Below are positions 41,447-49,637 of a stretch of DNA of 64,000 bases, one piece after another (positions within the stretch are counted from its first letter, which is position 1; each line of letters starts with the position of its first letter). The notes beneath the pieces are model-generated. The model saw only the letters and a list, made by a program, of their open reading frames with translations. It was not told the origin of the DNA and ran no database searches. Origin of the DNA: Firm-04 sp045617625 (GTDB lineage: Bacteria; Bacillota; Clostridia; Oscillospirales; Ruminococcaceae); contig JAZLJA010000012.1 of NCBI GenBank assembly GCA_045617625.1, positions 62,001-126,000 on the forward strand, in the 5' to 3' direction. A program made the position numbers and the translations under genes.

Positions 41447-42211
41447 ATGCAGCATTTAGCCTTTCATCTGCCTGTGTTTGACGGTCCGATGGATCTGCTC
41501 CTGCACCTGATTGCCAAGCACAAGCTCAATATTCACGACATTGAGATCTCGGTGCTGCTGGAACAATACCTCATCTATATCCAGCAGTGCGCCGAACAGG
41601 ATTACGAACTGGCAGGCGAATTTCTCGAAATGGCGGCAAAACTCATCTGGATGAAAACCGCCGCCCTGCTGCCGCAGCCCGAAGAAGCGGAAGCCGTCAA
41701 GAAAGAACTGGAGGGGGCACTGATCGAATACTCCCTCTGCAAGCTTGCCGCAGGTCATCTCCGCGAACACTATCTGGGTGATGTGCTGTTTGTGCGCAAA
41801 CCTGTCACGCTGCCCGTTGACATGACCTATCGCCGCGAACATCCGCCCACACTGCTCACCGATGTCTATGCGCAGATGGGGCTGAAAAAGCTCCCGCACG
41901 GTGAACACGAGGGACGGCTGGATGCCAAAATCCACGAAGTTGTGCGCATTCAGCAGCAGGTGACAAGCGTTGCCTCCAAAGTTGTCTATATTCTGCGGCA
42001 GTTTTTCAAGCACGAGGCGGTTGACATCTCTGCGCTGTTTGACGACCTCACCGCCCGCACCGACCGTGTCGCGGCATTTCTCGCCATTCTGGAACTGACC
42101 AAATCGGGACGCATACTCATCAGCGAGGACGGCACCATGCTCACCATGCGCTATCCCGAAACGATTCGCAAGAACAAACGGCAGCGGCAAACATCTGCTG
42201 TCCAAGCATAA
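41447..42211 (+). CDS. scpA: segregation and condensation protein A
   Basis: ScpA is the kleisin that bridges SMC heads in the condensin-like complex. The protein (about 254 residues) begins HLPVFDGPMDLLLHLIAKHKLNI, the SMC-binding helix. It has a variable middle with GEFLEMAAKLIWMKT, where ScpB binds, and ends in a winged helix (FLAILELTKSGRI). A GTG at 41438 overlaps the previous stop and is in frame. The ATG at 41447 is preceded by AGGTGATCGGA, a proper ribosome site, and is preferred. scpB follows 20 bases later. Confidence 0.95.
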   Translation: MQHLAFHLPVFDGPMDLLLHLIAKHKLNIHDIEISVLLEQYLIYIQQCAEQDYELAGEFLEMAAKLIWMKTAALLPQPEEAEAVKKELEGALIEYSLCKLAAGHLREHYLGDVLFVRKPVTLPVDMTYRREHPPTLLTDVYAQMGLKKLPHGEHEGRLDAKIHEVVRIQQQVTSVASKVVYILRQFFKHEAVDISALFDDLTARTDRVAAFLAILELTKSGRILISEDGTMLTMRYPETIRKNKRQRQTSAVQA

Positions 42212-42231
42212 AACATCACACGGAGAAAACC

Positions 42232-42879
42232 ATGAACATCGAATTGGCACGCGCCTCTCTGGAGGCGGTTTTATTCGCAGGCGGCGAACCGATGGAGGTC
42301 TCGCGGCTTGCACAGGCATTGAATATGGACGAAGAGACGGTCACCAAACTGGCAGCTCTGCTCGCGGAAACCTATGACAGCAATCACAGCGGATTGCAGC
42401 TGATTTTCCTCGGCGATGCCTATCAGATCACGACCCGCCCGGAATTTGCAGAACCCATCCGCAATGCGCTGGAAATCAAGCGAAACACGCCGCTTTCCAA
42501 CGCCGCAATGGAGGTTCTGACCATTATCGCATACAATCAGCCCGTGACAAAGGGATTTGTGGAACGTGTGCGCGGCGTGGACAGCAGTTCGACCGTCAAC
42601 ACCCTTGCGGAGCGCGGATTGCTGGAAGAAGCAGGACGCATCGAGGTGCCCGGACGGCCTGTCACCTATCGCACAACCGCGCAGTTTTTGCGGTGTTTCG
42701 GGCTTTCATCGCTTGCCGAACTGCCGCCGCTGCCCAACGCCGAAGAACCCACCATGTTTGACCTCTCCCTTGAAGATGCATTGGCACAGGCGGAAGCATC
42801 GGCAGAGGACGCGGAGGACATGGATGCCGAAGAAACGGAAAATCTGGAGACCATTGAGGCGAATGATGAAGAAAACTGA
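42232..42879 (+). CDS. scpB: segregation and condensation protein B
   Basis: This 215-residue protein has two winged-helix domains typical of the SMC accessory subunit. They include LEAVLFAGGEPM at the start, LSNAAMEVLTIIAYNQPVTKGFVERVRGVDSS in the second domain, and a GLLEEAGRIEVPGRPVTYRTT block. It is followed by a long acidic tail (about 170-215) of unknown use. It works with ScpA and SMC in chromosome compaction. Its end overlaps the next gene by 17 bases. Confidence 0.95.
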   Translation: MNIELARASLEAVLFAGGEPMEVSRLAQALNMDEETVTKLAALLAETYDSNHSGLQLIFLGDAYQITTRPEFAEPIRNALEIKRNTPLSNAAMEVLTIIAYNQPVTKGFVERVRGVDSSSTVNTLAERGLLEEAGRIEVPGRPVTYRTTAQFLRCFGLSSLAELPPLPNAEEPTMFDLSLEDALAQAEASAEDAEDMDAEETENLETIEANDEEN

Positions 42880-43708
42880 CGCAGAAACGAAAAAATCAAC
42901 GCCGCTGAAAACCGGAGTGATCCTCGTCATCGTGCTGCTGATCCTCGCGGTTTCGTGGCTGATCGTCTGGAAAACCATCAAAGACAGTCTGACGCAAGCA
43001 GAGAAAGATGCCACCTATGCGGCGTTTTCCGTGGGCGATGCGGTCTATGAGGAATGTGATTTGAGCATTGTAAAACTTTACGATGCGAATGCCGCTTCAC
43101 TGACAAAGGAAATCTGCGGAAGTGCGGCGGGCAATGCGGATTTTGCCGATGCGTCGTTCCCGCTTTTTCATCTGGCAGCTCTCGAAAATGCCGCAAAACG
43201 CGACGGTATTCTGCTGATGGAATATGGCGAATATCTGCGTGCCTACGAACTTGTCGGATTCACGACACTGGGCAGTGAGCCGAACATCGAGGCGGTTTGC
43301 GAAGCCTATGGCATCGACAGTGCGGCGGCGATCGTGTCGGTCACTGCGATCGACAACGAGGGCAACGAATCGAAAAAGCTGACAAGCAGCGATGAAATCT
43401 CACGATTTTACGAGAAATTCGTAAAGCTTGGCAAGAGCATTTCGGCGGCAGAGCAATCGAAAGCATATTATGACGCCTATGTGGAAAAGTACGGTTCTGC
43501 GGATGATTTGGTGCTGGAAGGGGAATCGCTGACAGCAGAAAGCGACGAAACGAAATCCAAAGCATACGAATTATTCGGAGACGGGATGCTGACGATCGGA
43601 ATGGAGCTTGCGAACGGGCTGCAAATCACGGGAATGGTCTATGCGCCGACCGTAAATCTGTTCACCGCATTTGGCTGCTACCGTGCAGCAGATTCGCCAA
43701 TCGAATAA
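42863..43708 (+). CDS. single-pass membrane-anchored protein of unknown function
   Basis: This 281-residue protein has a Lys-rich start (MMKKTDAETKKSTPLKTG) and one membrane helix (about residues 18-37, VILVIVLLILAVSWLIVW). An external, acidic, Ala-rich domain follows with no repeats or known motif; the blocks YEECDLSIVKLYDANAAS and ENAAKRDGILLMEYGEY are not recognised. The start overlaps scpB by 17 bases, with two adjacent ATG codons at 42863 and 42866 after a GAGG, so it is the last gene of the protease/scpAB operon. The dispersed repeat begins at the base after its stop. Confidence 0.65.
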   Translation: MMKKTDAETKKSTPLKTGVILVIVLLILAVSWLIVWKTIKDSLTQAEKDATYAAFSVGDAVYEECDLSIVKLYDANAASLTKEICGSAAGNADFADASFPLFHLAALENAAKRDGILLMEYGEYLRAYELVGFTTLGSEPNIEAVCEAYGIDSAAAIVSVTAIDNEGNESKKLTSSDEISRFYEKFVKLGKSISAAEQSKAYYDAYVEKYGSADDLVLEGESLTAESDETKSKAYELFGDGMLTIGMELANGLQITGMVYAPTVNLFTAFGCYRAADSPIE

Positions 43709-43787
43709 GTTGTGCCTGCGGTGGTTTGAATGGGGCTTCGTCCCAACCCCCGCCAAGGGATTCCCCCATACCTTATCGACAAACTGA
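43709..43787 (+). repeat. dispersed intergenic repeat, copy 3
   Basis: GTTGTGCCTGCG, then TTTGAATGGGGC, CCCCGCCAAGGGATTCCCCC and CATACCTTATCGACAAACTG. It shares its left half with 37203 and its right half with 29747-29814. It starts directly after a stop codon and leads into AAAGCGGACGACTTTC, the left arm of a terminator hairpin whose right arm is degraded here. Confidence 0.6.
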
Positions 43788-43828
43788 AAAGCGGACGACT
43801 TTCAGGACGCTCCCCGTATAAAAGTTTT

Positions 43829-43856
43829 GCCCCGAAGCATTCATTAGCTTCGGGGC
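43829..43856 (-). terminator. terminator-like hairpin
   Basis: GCCCCGAAGC and GCTTCGGGGC form a perfect 10-bp stem with an 8-base loop. On the minus strand it exits into AAAACTTTT. It may end transcripts from either side of this gene-poor interval. Confidence 0.6.
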
Positions 43857-43968
43857 ATTGTGCTTGTGCTGAACTGCAAGTGTGATAAAGGGAAATTTAA
43901 AATAGTTTTGCAAACAGGGGTTTAAAAGTTAGTTAATGTAGAAAAAAACTTATTTACTAATTTTTATT

Positions 43969-44328
43969 CTATGATAAATCTAATGTAGTCCATCCATTTT
44001 CATTTAAACTTTTTTGTATGGAATACCACAAATCAAATTCTTTATTATTAAAAGACCAACCAAGAGTACAAGAAATTAAACGCTGAAGTGGATTTAATTT
44101 CTTTGTTTTTAAGTAAAGCCTAATTCCTTCTGGTGAATACAAATCATAATATGGATACTCACGTTCTCCAACAGATCTATAGCTAAAATTAGGATTTCGT
44201 CCAGTTTCTTTTTCATGAAGTTCTGCACATAATTCTAAATCAACAAACGAAACATTGCCATTGATATCATGTTAGAGCAATTTATTTTCATTTATTTTAA
44301 TTATTTTTCTAATATCAATTTCAATCAT
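43969..44328 (-). pseudogene. AT-rich orphan gene interrupted by an in-frame stop
   Basis: From an ATG at 44328 the frame reads MIEIDIRKIIKINENKLL, then a TAA at 44274-44272, then continues for 100 codons: DINGNVSFVDLELCAELHEK, YRSVGEREYPYYDLYSPEGI, LGWSFNNKEFDLWYSIQKSL, ending in a TAG at 43969. The same frame stays open upstream to about 44380 (FDNVKYREKNG), so the original start may be earlier, for instance a TTG. The base composition is far more AT-rich than its neighbours, which suggests recent transfer. The size and style recall polymorphic-toxin immunity proteins, but I recognise no family. Apart from the stop it looks undegraded. Confidence 0.6.
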
Positions 44329-44428
44329 ACCATTCTTCTCTCTATATTTAACATTATCAAATTGAAACAAAACAAGAAAATAAATTCATATTTGCAACTC
44401 ACTTAATTCCCGATTTATCCTTGCTGCA

Positions 44429-44457
44429 ATTATATCACAGCACTGCCATAATGTCAA
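44429..44457 (-). promoter_or_regulatory. consensus promoter upstream of the interrupted AT-rich gene
   Basis: TTGACA (44457-44452) and TATAAT (44434-44429) match both consensus hexamers exactly with a 17-base spacer. It points leftward into the AT-rich gene with a leader of about 95 bases. Confidence 0.85.
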
Positions 44458-44463
44458 CAGAAA

Positions 44464-44504
44464 CACCATAGTACTTCTGACTGCATATCAGAAATACTAT
44501 GGTG
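44464..44504 (-). terminator. long imperfect hairpin, probable terminator of the DegV/ECF operon
   Basis: CACCATAGTA-C-TTCTGA and TCAGAA-A-TACTATGGTG form a 17-base stem with one mismatch and a 7-base loop. It exits into TTTCTGTT on the minus strand, right before the AT-rich gene's promoter. Confidence 0.55.
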
Positions 44505-44560
44505 AAAAACTTATATCTATATAAATATAGTACAATATTACACTGCCAATACAGCATGAA

Positions 44561-45103
44561 TCAGGCGGTGCGGAATGTTCGCACACCGGTCTTGTCCAGC
44601 GCAAACATCAGTGCAGGGATCAGCACCAGCTGGAGCAAAATTCCCGGAATTGCCTGTCCGAATGCGTCTGCTGCAAACATCTCCCATGTGAAGCTGCTGC
44701 CCTTGATTCCCAACAGAATGATTTCCGCAAGCCCCCAGACGATCCGCCCGCAAAGCATCGCCGCCACCAGACTGCCGTAAAGTGCTGCCGCACCCTGCCG
44801 TTTCGCGTGAAAATAGAGCCAGCCTGCCACCAGACCATATGTTGCAAGCTCTGCTGCCATCGCCGCCGCACTCGGATACATCACAGGCATCCCAAACAAC
44901 AGCGAACGCATCAGCGGCATGATGAGCCCCACACAAAAACCATACTGCCAGCCGCACAACAGCCCGCAAAGATACACGGGAATATGCATCGGCAAAAGCA
45001 TTTTGCCCACCGTTTTCAACTGCATCGTGAAAAAAGGCAGCACCAATCCGATTGCAAGAAACATCGCGGCAAGCACCATGTTCCGCACGGACTTCGATTT
45101 CAT
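44561..45103 (-). CDS. ECF transporter S component, substrate unknown
   Basis: This 180-residue integral membrane protein has five to six hydrophobic segments. Its signature, LPMHIPVYLCGLLCGWQYGFCVG, is common to S components of energy-coupling-factor vitamin importers. An Ala-rich first helix, AAMFLAIGLVLP, fits binding to the T component. Two ATGs lie close together. The one at 45103 has AGAGGGG at a normal distance (7-8 bases), whereas the one at 45109 is too close, so 45103 is chosen. The shared T and A components are not in the window. It follows a DegV gene in an apparent operon. Confidence 0.82.
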   Translation of the reverse strand: MKSKSVRNMVLAAMFLAIGLVLPFFTMQLKTVGKMLLPMHIPVYLCGLLCGWQYGFCVGLIMPLMRSLLFGMPVMYPSAAAMAAELATYGLVAGWLYFHAKRQGAAALYGSLVAAMLCGRIVWGLAEIILLGIKGSSFTWEMFAADAFGQAIPGILLQLVLIPALMFALDKTGVRTFRTA

Positions 45104-45157
45104 GAACATACCCCTCTCATATGTCGAAATCCTTGTGTTCTCGTCATTTTATGCTTG

Positions 45158-46033
45158 TCACGGTTTACGCTTGTCACCAAAATAGAATACAGTCAGCAAT
45201 CCGGGTCCGCAGTGTGCGCCGATCACAATACCGAGGCTTGTGATGGTCACGCCTGCCAAACTCGGATATTCCTCCAGCAGACGGTCTTTGAGCCACTGCG
45301 TGTCCTCCATGCAGTCCGCATGATTGATATGCACCATTTGTCCGTCAGGGGCGACCATATCGCGCTTGATGCCCTCAAGCATCGCATTCAGCGCCGCTTT
45401 TCTGCCGCGCACCTTTGCGCTGACAGTCAGCTTGCCGTCATCAGGGACATACAAAACAGGCTTGATGGACAGCATCGACCCGACCATTGCCGAGGCATTC
45501 GACACTCTGCCGCCGCGTTTCAGATAGTGCAGGTCATCCACAGTGAAACGATGCATGATCTTCAGCTTATTCGCCTCACCCCATGCGATCACTTCGTCAA
45601 ACGACATTCCCTCATGCTGACGGCGCACCATTTCCGTGACAAGCAGACCCAATCCGCCTGACACACATCTGGTATCCATGAGATACAGCGTCTGGGATGG
45701 GAACTCTGCCCGCACTTCCTCTGCCGCCTCATCTGCGGCATGATGCGAACTGGACATCTCCTTTGACATATCCAGAAAAATGACGTTTTTGCCTGTTTCC
45801 ATCAGTTTGTGGAAAAACTGGTAGTACGACGCAGCATTGATCATCGAAGTGGAATAAACCACGCCGCTGCGCATTTTTTCGTATGCAGACTGTCTTGTGT
45901 CCTCACGGCAGTCGTCCTCAAATACGTCCATACCGATGGCATAGGTGTATCGAATGCAAGGAATGTCATTTGCCTCAAAAAAGGTGTGGGGCAAATCGGC
46001 GGTGGAAGCCGCCGCAATCAGATATTCAGACAT
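45158..46033 (-). CDS. DegV family fatty-acid-binding protein (second copy)
   Basis: This 291-residue protein starts with AAASTADLPHTFFE and has MRSGVVYSTSMINAASYYQFF with the ligand-contacting Thr/Ser. TRCVSGGLGLLV and LHYLKRGGRVSNASAMVGSMLSI-type blocks follow. It is only distantly similar to the DegV protein at 18598. Such proteins bind long-chain fatty acids and may feed FakA. A consensus promoter lies 56 bases upstream, and an ECF S component follows on the same transcript. Confidence 0.9.
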   Translation of the reverse strand: MSEYLIAAASTADLPHTFFEANDIPCIRYTYAIGMDVFEDDCREDTRQSAYEKMRSGVVYSTSMINAASYYQFFHKLMETGKNVIFLDMSKEMSSSHHAADEAAEEVRAEFPSQTLYLMDTRCVSGGLGLLVTEMVRRQHEGMSFDEVIAWGEANKLKIMHRFTVDDLHYLKRGGRVSNASAMVGSMLSIKPVLYVPDDGKLTVSAKVRGRKAALNAMLEGIKRDMVAPDGQMVHINHADCMEDTQWLKDRLLEEYPSLAGVTITSLGIVIGAHCGPGLLTVFYFGDKRKP

Positions 46034-46088
46034 ATGCTTTCTCCCATTTCATTTTCGCGGATTTGTCCTGATATCCGCATACATAATT

Positions 46089-46117
46089 ATTATAGCACAC
46101 GCAGCGAGGATTGTCAA
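46089..46117 (-). promoter_or_regulatory. promoter of the DegV/ECF operon
   Basis: TTGACA (46117-46112) and TATAAT (46094-46089) with a 17-base spacer on the minus strand: an exact consensus pair. Confidence 0.88.
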
Positions 46118-46254
46118 TCGTTTTTGAACGTCTGGCGCATCGGCGGAGATTTATGTTTTGCTGTCACCAATTTGCGGCGGCGGCATATCATGTAACTAGG
46201 AAGCGGAAAACGCCGCTCCTCAACCGATTTCTTTCACGAAAAGGAGAATGTCTT

Positions 46255-46395
46255 ATGTGCGGAAACAACAACTGCTGGTGGATCATCATTCTGATTCTGC
46301 TGTTCTGCAACGGCGGCTGTGGCTGCGGCAATAACAATGGCAGCTGCGGAAACAACAACGGCGGCTGCGGCTGCGACAACGGCTGCGGCTGCTGA
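46255..46395 (+). CDS. 46-residue Cys/Asn/Gly-rich small protein
   Basis: MCGNNNC is followed by a short hydrophobic run, WWIIILILLF. A tail of CGCGNNN and CGCDNGCGC-type repeats then carries about eight more cysteines. Similar short proteins with a WIIILILLF core and Cys-rich Gly/Asn tails are common in spore-forming Clostridia. They may be spore-surface or membrane proteins; in databases they are often mislabelled as chorion-like. AAAGGAG lies 8 bases before the ATG, and a hairpin terminator follows. The neighbouring spore operon converges on it. Function is unknown. Confidence 0.7.
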   Translation: MCGNNNCWWIIILILLFCNGGCGCGNNNGSCGNNNGGCGCDNGCGC

Positions 46396-46413
46396 ATCGC
46401 CGTCCATGCCGAA

Positions 46414-46448
46414 AACCGCCCGCGGTGTGAAAAACACTGCGGGCGGTT
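46414..46448 (+). terminator. terminator-like hairpin after the Cys-rich gene
   Basis: AACCGCCCGC and GCGGGCGGTT form a GC-rich 10-bp stem with additional TGT/ACA pairing around an A-rich loop. The T-tract is short. Confidence 0.6.
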
Positions 46449-46522
46449 CTGCTTTCAAAAGCTTGCACGTTTCTTATGATTCGGCAACGATGATCGCGGA
46501 GTCATCGAGGGAGACAACTGCT

Positions 46523-47995
46523 TCATAGGATAAAGCATATCAGACCGCTGCATCCCTCGTTGATGACCCGCTCCAGTGTCTCCTGCAATTTGAGCCGTGC
46601 CTCGGGCGGCATTTTTCCAAGCTTCGTATGCAGCCCCTCGTTCACCAGTTCATGCAGCGACTTCCCGAAAATATTCGATTCCCAGATCTTCGTCGGGTTT
46701 TCCTCAAACTCCCGCAGCAGATACATCACCAGATCTTCACTTTGCTTTTCACTCCCCACGATCGGGCTGACTGTCGTCTGAATCCCTGCACGCATGATGT
46801 GCAGCGACGGCGCCGATGCCCGCAGTCTGACGCCGTATCTGCCGCCCTGCCGTATCATTTCGGGTTCTTCCAGCGTCAGTTCATCGGCTTCGGGCATGAT
46901 GATGCCATAGCCCGTCGCTTCCGCCTCCTCCAGCGCAGGCCGAATACGCTCGTAAGCCCTGCGGATGCGCGACAATTCCATCAGAACAGGGAAAAGCTCC
47001 TGCTCACCGTGGATCTCAATGCCTGTTTCCTCGCCCAGCACCCGATAAAACAGCGCAGGGTCGAGTTCCAGCTGCAGCACCACGCTCCCCGTGCCGAGCT
47101 CGATTTTGCGCACCGACACCGACCGCAGATGCGGACAATCTTTCAGCTTTTCGGAGAGCATTCGCGCATCACGCACCACATGAAGCCCCTCCGCCGCCTG
47201 TCTGACCGCCTCAAAGATCTCGGTTTTCAGCGGATGCCCCTTCGCCAGTGCAGGCAGCCAGTGCGCCGTTTCCACATTGATCTCCCGAATCGGGAACATA
47301 TCGAGCAGTTCTGTCAGCATCTCCCGAATGGTATGCTCATCCAGATCCAGACAGTTGACCGCCATCACGGGAGCCTGATACTGCGTCTCAAGCTCAGCGG
47401 CAAGGGTCTGCGCCGCCTCCGATTTCGGCTCGACACAGTTGAGCAGCACCACAAACGGTTTGCCGAGTGTCTGCAATTCCGTGATGACCCGATTTTCCGC
47501 CGCAGCATATTCCTCACGCGGGATATCTGTCACAGAACCATCCGTTGTCACCACAAGCCCGACGGTGGAATGCTCGGTGATGACCTTCTGTGTGCCGAGC
47601 TCCGCCGCCATGTTGAACGGGATTTCCTCAGCAAACCACGGCGTTTTCACCATGCGCGGTGCTTCTTCCTCGATGTATCCGAGACTGCTCGGCACGATAT
47701 AGCCGACACAGTCGATCATGCGCACCCTGCACGCCGCGCCCTCTGCAAGCGTGATGCCCACAGCTTCTTCGGGCACAAATTTCGGCTCGGTGGTCATGAT
47801 GGTTCTGCCGCCCGCGCTCTGCGGCAGCTCATCGACGGCACGTTCGCGACGGGCATCGTTTTCGATGTTCGGAAGCACCAGCGTTTCCATAAATCGTTTG
47901 ATCAACGTGGATTTCCCCGTGCGAACAGGTCCCACAACACCGATGTAGATATCTCCGCCCGTGCGCTTGGCAATGTCCTCGTAAATAGCATTCAT
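46523..47995 (-). CDS. spoIVA: stage IV sporulation protein A
   Basis: SpoIVA is the ATP-driven scaffold that polymerises on the forespore surface as the basement layer of the coat. The 490-residue protein starts IYEDIAKRTGGDIYIGVVGPVRTGKST, with Walker A at 22-30. It has RTIMTTEPKFVPEEAV and IDCVGYIVPSSLGY in the GTPase-like domain, and ends INEGCSGLICFIL, the conserved C-terminus that contacts SpoVM and SipL. The length equals that of B. subtilis. The ATG at 47995 is preferred over an upstream TTG because homology begins there. AAAGGAG lies 12 bases upstream, a rather long gap. Confidence 0.96.
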   Translation of the reverse strand: MNAIYEDIAKRTGGDIYIGVVGPVRTGKSTLIKRFMETLVLPNIENDARRERAVDELPQSAGGRTIMTTEPKFVPEEAVGITLAEGAACRVRMIDCVGYIVPSSLGYIEEEAPRMVKTPWFAEEIPFNMAAELGTQKVITEHSTVGLVVTTDGSVTDIPREEYAAAENRVITELQTLGKPFVVLLNCVEPKSEAAQTLAAELETQYQAPVMAVNCLDLDEHTIREMLTELLDMFPIREINVETAHWLPALAKGHPLKTEIFEAVRQAAEGLHVVRDARMLSEKLKDCPHLRSVSVRKIELGTGSVVLQLELDPALFYRVLGEETGIEIHGEQELFPVLMELSRIRRAYERIRPALEEAEATGYGIIMPEADELTLEEPEMIRQGGRYGVRLRASAPSLHIMRAGIQTTVSPIVGSEKQSEDLVMYLLREFEENPTKIWESNIFGKSLHELVNEGLHTKLGKMPPEARLKLQETLERVINEGCSGLICFIL

Positions 47996-48020
47996 ATGCG
48001 GTATGTTCTCCTTTCGGGCG

Positions 48021-49550
48021 TCAGGACACAATGGGGATCAGAAGCATCTGCGGACTTGACAAGACCCCGTCCCTGCAATCATTTTCCTCCATAATCGCGT
48101 CTGCGGCGGTGTGATAGCGTTTGGCGATCTCCCACAGCGATTCCTCCGCCTGCGCATAGTATAGCCGCAAAGCAAAATCGCCCGACTGCGGCAGCCGTGA
48201 GCCCGTATCCGCCTGCACATCGGTGAGCAGACTGCGCCCTGTCTGTGCGGCGCCCTGCCCCATGACGGAAAGCGTCACCTGCACACTGACGGCATCGGCG
48301 GCGGTGAGGGTATATTCCGCATTCTGCACGGAAACCGCAGGCTGCTCTGCCGATGCACACCCGCACGGCAGAGAAAACGGCTCGGTATGCTCCAAAAGCA
48401 TCGGTGTGCCGCTGATGTCGGCGCAAAGCACGCTGCAATGCAGATTTCCCTCTGCCGCCGCACCATCTGCACAACTGACGTCCCTGACATCCGCCCACAC
48501 CGCAAACACCCGCGATATTTCCGCATCGCCGCCTGTGACCGTCACGCGCAGGGAATGCCGATTTTCCACCTGCTGCGGCAAAGTCATGAGGGGCAGCGTT
48601 TCGCAAACGCCCGTCACGGGATACACTGTGGAATAGAGGTCTGTGACCAGTTCGGCAGAGGCGGTTTTCATCGCCTCACACGCAAATCGAATCTGCAAAT
48701 CAAGATGCAGCCTTCGGATATCGCCGCTGCTGTCGGCTTCGGTGGTGATGAGCTGCTCCAGAACCTCTGCCTGCACGCTGACAGGCATCTCCTCCGAGAT
48801 TCCGTCCGGTTCCAGAATCTGACTGATCGGCAGCGTGAACTGTGCCGTTTCCGCACCGTCTTTGGCAGTGTATAACAGATTCACCAGCACCTCGCCCCTG
48901 ACGGCAAGTTTCCCTGCCATACAGCGGGTGTCGGTGACCTGCACGGTGATGTCGGCTCGCAGCACCGAAAGCAGCGGCGACTGTGTCTCGGCAAGCGAAA
49001 AACTCTCGGAAAGCGACGCCCGTTTTTCGGCACGAAGAATCCCCGCAAGAAACCGTACAGGTTCTTTTTTGCAGTGGATATACAAGCCCTGTGCATCGGA
49101 AATGACCTGCCTCGGCGTCATGCCCGATGCCTGCACTGCAATACGCACTGCCCCGCGGATATCCATGCGGCGGCTGTTGACGGCACGGCAGTTGATATAC
49201 GAAACCACAGGTGTGACCGTCAGACGCACATCGGAAAGGGGCAGATCAGACTGCCACGGGATCTGCTTCTGATATTCGAGTTTCTGTGTCATGACCTGAA
49301 TCAGCGGCGCATTCTCTGCCAGATACCAGACGGCAATTTTCACGGAAAGCGACAGGATCAGAAATCCGTCACGCAGTTCACGGTGGGTGATGACGGGCTC
49401 CGCCATGCAGGAAAGCAGCCGAAAGAAATCGGGGTAATAGTCGGGGAGTACGCAGTCCAGTTCGACGCTTTGCTCCTGCACGGTGTCGAGCAGCTTGGTC
49501 GGAACGAGAATGGTTTCCCGCCGCAGGGACAATTCGGATGATGTTGCCAT
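48021..49550 (-). CDS. SipL-like spore coat morphogenetic protein (DUF3794 repeats plus LysM)
   Basis: This 509-residue protein has three SPOCS/DUF3794-type beta domains (about 25-150, 165-290 and 310-425), recurring as ...V.G.v.v.llY.......f..pf...l. It ends with a LysM domain (about 460-509, YYAQAEESLWEIAKRYHT and LLIP). In Clostridioides difficile this layout defines SipL, which binds SpoIVA through its LysM domain and anchors the coat. The spoIVA gene is directly downstream, which supports the role. AGGAGG lies 6 bases before the ATG at 49550; a longer start is rejected. Confidence 0.8.
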   Translation of the reverse strand: MATSSELSLRRETILVPTKLLDTVQEQSVELDCVLPDYYPDFFRLLSCMAEPVITHRELRDGFLILSLSVKIAVWYLAENAPLIQVMTQKLEYQKQIPWQSDLPLSDVRLTVTPVVSYINCRAVNSRRMDIRGAVRIAVQASGMTPRQVISDAQGLYIHCKKEPVRFLAGILRAEKRASLSESFSLAETQSPLLSVLRADITVQVTDTRCMAGKLAVRGEVLVNLLYTAKDGAETAQFTLPISQILEPDGISEEMPVSVQAEVLEQLITTEADSSGDIRRLHLDLQIRFACEAMKTASAELVTDLYSTVYPVTGVCETLPLMTLPQQVENRHSLRVTVTGGDAEISRVFAVWADVRDVSCADGAAAEGNLHCSVLCADISGTPMLLEHTEPFSLPCGCASAEQPAVSVQNAEYTLTAADAVSVQVTLSVMGQGAAQTGRSLLTDVQADTGSRLPQSGDFALRLYYAQAEESLWEIAKRYHTAADAIMEENDCRDGVLSSPQMLLIPIVS

Positions 49551-49637
49551 AAATCTCCTCCTGTATATGACGCGCAGCTCCTTGCGCATCGGTTAGTAAA
49601 GTATATGGAGGATGAATGCGTTTTAGACCACCTGCCG

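Noticed and set aside
46255..46395. Short GGCTGCGG/AACAACAA pattern as a microsatellite or CRISPR-like repeat
   Set aside because: It is codon repetition in a Cys/Gly/Asn-rich protein with a ribosome site, not spaced repeats.
46628..48094. 488-codon plus-strand frame across spoIVA
   Set aside because: Antisense shadow; spoIVA on the other strand has full-length homology.
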